Assembly: GCF_008369935.1 (NCBI RefSeq)
Contig: NZ_VTUZ01000009.1
Coordinates: 124,001-188,000 of the forward strand
Direction: 5' to 3'
Source of the DNA: Paraburkholderia panacisoli
GTDB lineage: Bacteria > Pseudomonadota > Gammaproteobacteria > Burkholderiales > Burkholderiaceae
Length of the DNA: 64,000 bases
How positions within the stretch are numbered: the stretch's first letter is position 1; each line of letters opens with the position of its first letter. Below, piece by piece: positions 61,795-64,000 of this stretch. The position numbers were made by a program, and so were the translations under genes. Below the pieces are notes generated by a model. That model ran no database searches. It saw only the letters and a list, made by a program, of their open reading frames with translations, and had not been told where the DNA came from.

Positions 61795-62190
61795 TTAGTG
61801 AATCCCCAAGTCCTTGCGTGTTCAATCGCCCACGCCTCAAATCTGTCTATCGTCGCCTTTGGTGCTACCCGCCAAGTCATTGAGTATCTGAGCGTTGGCC
61901 CGAATGTTTGCCACAGGCGTTTGTGATCCCGCATCGAAGGCGCGTTGGGCCGTTGTCACCTGCTGATGCACCTCTCTCGGCAACGCAATCACCGGATTGG
62001 CACGAGCCACGGCAGTCTCGATGCGTGAAGCAGACAGCCTGTTCTGCGGCTACTCCTTCCACGCTATCTGTCCGATCGATCCAGAGGAACCCGCATCTTC
62101 GTTAATTGACCTGCGGGCCCAGGGAGCGATGGTAAGGGGAGGCACGGCCTCCGACTTCCCTCAGGTCAAAGTGTGCGAGTAACGCCAACA
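61791..62190 (-). pseudogene. toxin C-terminal domain remnant, frameshifted
   Basis: One frame gives SRIETAVARANPVIALPREV, HQQVTTAQRAFDAGSQTPVA and NIRANAQILNDLAG. The next frame continues PKATIDRFEAWAIEHARTWG, FTK, stop. The two join if one base is removed from the CCC run at 61868-61870. An in-frame TAG near 62055 separates further protein-like sequence upstream (SGSIGQIAWKE). The stop overlaps the immunity ATG. It resembles the variable C-terminus of an Rhs or similar toxin; the delivery domain is absent. Confidence 0.5.
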
Positions 62191-62421
62191 GGTATCGCGT
62201 GTCTGTTGGGCGGCGGGCGTCACGGGGCGTTTGCAGCACCCTGAGCGCAAAGACAATTTCGTGTTTAATCAATGGCGTAGAGCGATACGACGAGTTGGCA
62301 CGTCGCATGCAATGTTGGTTTCAAGCCAGCGTTGCCTTGCGCCGAATGGCGCAAAACGGCATCGGGAGGCTTCGAAACACCGGGCGCATCGGCGCCCGGT
62401 GTGGCTTCCGGGAGTTTACAT

Positions 62422-63537
62422 ATGCAGCTCGCTCGACTGCTCCGCTGCTTTCTCCAGTGCTCGTTCGCGGCTGCGGTGCTTTTGCCCGTCGTCGCGGGCG
62501 CCGCGAACCTGCCGGCCGCATCGCAACGCTATGCATCCGGCACGCGCGACGCGGATCCCAGCGATTCGGCCACGCCCCACGCACTGAAAGCTGGTATCGA
62601 GCGCCTGCGCACCGGGACGTGGTGGGAAGCCAACCGCAAGATCCGCCCGGAACTCGCGCAAGTCGGCGACCTGATGTTCCTCCTGCCGCTTGCCGACAGG
62701 AAGCTCGAACCATCGTCGGATGCGATCGGCCGCGTGCAGCGCCTGCGCGAAGCGCTGCGCAGCCACCTGACGCGCGAACCCGCCGGCTGGACCCGCCTCG
62801 TCGCGCAGGTGCGGGCAGCGCGCGTGAAGGCCGGCGATGCGTCAGCCGTGCTGCTCGCCGACGCGCTCGTCAACGAGGTCCGCTACCGCGACGGAACCGA
62901 CGGCAGCTACTACGCGCCGGCACGGTTCTTTGCCGAAAGCGGCGTGTGCAAGGATTTCGCCGTCGCCAAATACCTGCTGCTGCGCGACGCGGGTTTCGAC
63001 ATCGCGCGGCTGCGTCTCGTGTCACTCGCGCCGCGCTACAACAACACACCGGACGACTGGCACGTCATCCTCGTCGTGCAGGTCGACGGCGCCAGCGAAC
63101 CGCTCGCACTCGATTCACCGAGCGCGCCGACCGCGAAGCGCGCCGGCGATACGGCCAACGAAGCATCGGCTTCGAGCGGTCCGTCCGCGCTGCTCGGCGC
63201 GATCCTCGCCGGCCGCGAGCCCGCTGACGCGGTGCTGCGCGCGCCCGCGGGACCGCTTACCACCCCGCTCAGCCGGTCGGGCCAGGCGCGGCGGCCGCTT
63301 GCGACAGTGTTCAACGAACAGGGCAGCCGGTCGTTCGAACGCGCAGCGCCGGGCGCGCTGCGGCGCGCGTCGGCGGCCGGGCGAAGCGCGAACGCGATGT
63401 ATGTCGATGAAACAGGCGAGGCGTGGAAAGTCGACGGCTCCGGGAAGTTTCCGAAGTGGCGCGTCGCCGTTGACCAGGCCGATGCGCTCGCGAAGCCGGG
63501 TCCGGCGGCAGGGTTGATACGCGTGGCGGCACGCTGA
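62422..63537 (+). CDS. bacterial transglutaminase-like cysteine protease (BTLCP, LapG-like)
   Basis: 371 residues from the ATG at 62422 (GGGAG upstream). A signal peptide ends near AGA. The catalytic triad is Cys176 (SGVCKDFAVAKYLLL), His214 (DDWHVILVV) and Asp231 (LALDSPS). LapG-type proteases cut adhesins in the periplasm when the c-di-GMP receptor LapD releases them, controlling biofilm detachment. The C-terminal third (235-371) is a low-complexity Ala/Arg/Ser-rich extension beyond the usual LapG length. No lapD or adhesin gene is visible before the window ends. Confidence 0.85.
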   Translation: MQLARLLRCFLQCSFAAAVLLPVVAGAANLPAASQRYASGTRDADPSDSATPHALKAGIERLRTGTWWEANRKIRPELAQVGDLMFLLPLADRKLEPSSDAIGRVQRLREALRSHLTREPAGWTRLVAQVRAARVKAGDASAVLLADALVNEVRYRDGTDGSYYAPARFFAESGVCKDFAVAKYLLLRDAGFDIARLRLVSLAPRYNNTPDDWHVILVVQVDGASEPLALDSPSAPTAKRAGDTANEASASSGPSALLGAILAGREPADAVLRAPAGPLTTPLSRSGQARRPLATVFNEQGSRSFERAAPGALRRASAAGRSANAMYVDETGEAWKVDGSGKFPKWRVAVDQADALAKPGPAAGLIRVAAR

Positions 63538-64000
63538 CTGAGGCGTGCATGGCGCGCGCCCGACACCGCCGCTACGAAAAAGCCCCCCACGCGATCGACC
63601 CGCAGAACACGCCGAGGGTGATTCTTAATCGACTTGTGCGCTGACTCTTTTCCGCTGTGGTTGGCGCTGAGCGGTGACGCGTCCTCAGCCGGGAACACAC
63701 TGGGACTCGCCGCGGCGAGCTTTCACCGCAAAGCCATGGCCTTGCCTTCTGAGCACTTCAGATATGCACGAAAGCCTGCGATTGTCGGCCGTATCCGGTC
63801 GGCGGAGAACAAGCCGCAACCCGCCCAATCTTGACTGTCTGGCGGGGGCAACATGAAGCCAGCGCCTGGTTTTCAACGGAATCAGGGTAAAGCGGTCAGT
63901 GGCATCATGGGGTGTCAGCGTGCAAGTTCGGCATCGCCGTTGTCTCACTGCCGCTCGACGGCGCGCGCAAAAGCGTCCGTGCGTGACAACCAGTTCTCGC
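63538..64000. other. right-end intergenic region, no recognised gene
   Basis: 460 bases to the window edge. Short open frames on both strands resemble nothing I recognise. The sequence may be decayed mobile DNA. Confidence 0.35.

Noticed and set aside
1..64000. CRISPR array, rRNA operon, integron or complete prophage
   Set aside because: No regularly spaced direct repeats, no rRNA sequence, no integron recombination sites and no phage structural genes were seen.

Overview
The window reads as accessory DNA from a Burkholderiales bacterium of the Paraburkholderia/Caballeronia/Burkholderia type. The evidence is high GC, two classic Burkholderia porins (mature start QSSVTLYG), RIT recombinase trios, a BTLCP protease and dense catabolic gene clusters. 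There is no rRNA, convincing tRNA, replication gene or CRISPR. The mix of catabolic operons, decayed insertion sequences and toxin/immunity scraps fits a chromid, megaplasmid or genomic island.

Region 1 (0-12.5 kb) is a quaternary-amine catabolic island. A carnitine monooxygenase pair (CntA 6054-7202, CntB 3430-4419) brackets a semialdehyde dehydrogenase. Around it lie a D-malate/tartrate dehydrogenase, an XRE regulator with two PAS domains, a divergently transcribed NCS1 permease, a porin, a LysR regulator and a GbcA-like glycine betaine oxygenase. Inferred route: L-carnitine to trimethylamine plus malic semialdehyde, then D-malate, then pyruvate plus CO2. A truncated thiolase opens the window.

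Region 2 (12.5-22.3 kb) is patchy: IS6, SDR and IS3 remnants; a lipoprotein carboxylesterase; an RNase Sa-like lipoprotein apparently missing two catalytic residues; several small stress or membrane proteins; an SDR; a PRC-barrel protein; and a second porin.

Region 3 (22.5-40 kb) is catabolic. A TetR gene faces a natural FAD-monooxygenase/alpha-beta-hydrolase fusion followed by an acyl-CoA ligase. A second semialdehyde dehydrogenase/tartrate dehydrogenase pair sits with a cyclase-family hydrolase and an MFS transporter. A sugar-acid operon (UxaA/GarD dehydratase, MFS, HpaI-type aldolase) faces a LacI repressor across a strong palindromic operator. DctA closes the region.

Region 4 (40.3-51.2 kb): an IS1182 scrap, a complete CUT2-type sugar ABC transporter, then a nested mobile element. 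A RIT element (three overlapping tyrosine recombinase genes, 37-bp perfect inverted repeats) sits inside domain V of a group II intron, splitting the ribozyme core. The reverse transcriptase gene and intron 5' end lie on one side, the rest of domain V on the other.

Region 5 (51.2-64 kb): an MFS exporter, IS and LysR remnants, a membrane-anchored leucine-rich-repeat protein beside three coupled small ORFs, an ArsR/YeeE/YedE sulfur-transport set, an M14 carboxypeptidase, a truncated IS6 transposase, an immunity-type gene overlapping a broken toxin C-terminus, and a LapG-like protease.

Functional calls come from recognising family motifs in the translated sequence. No database search was run.
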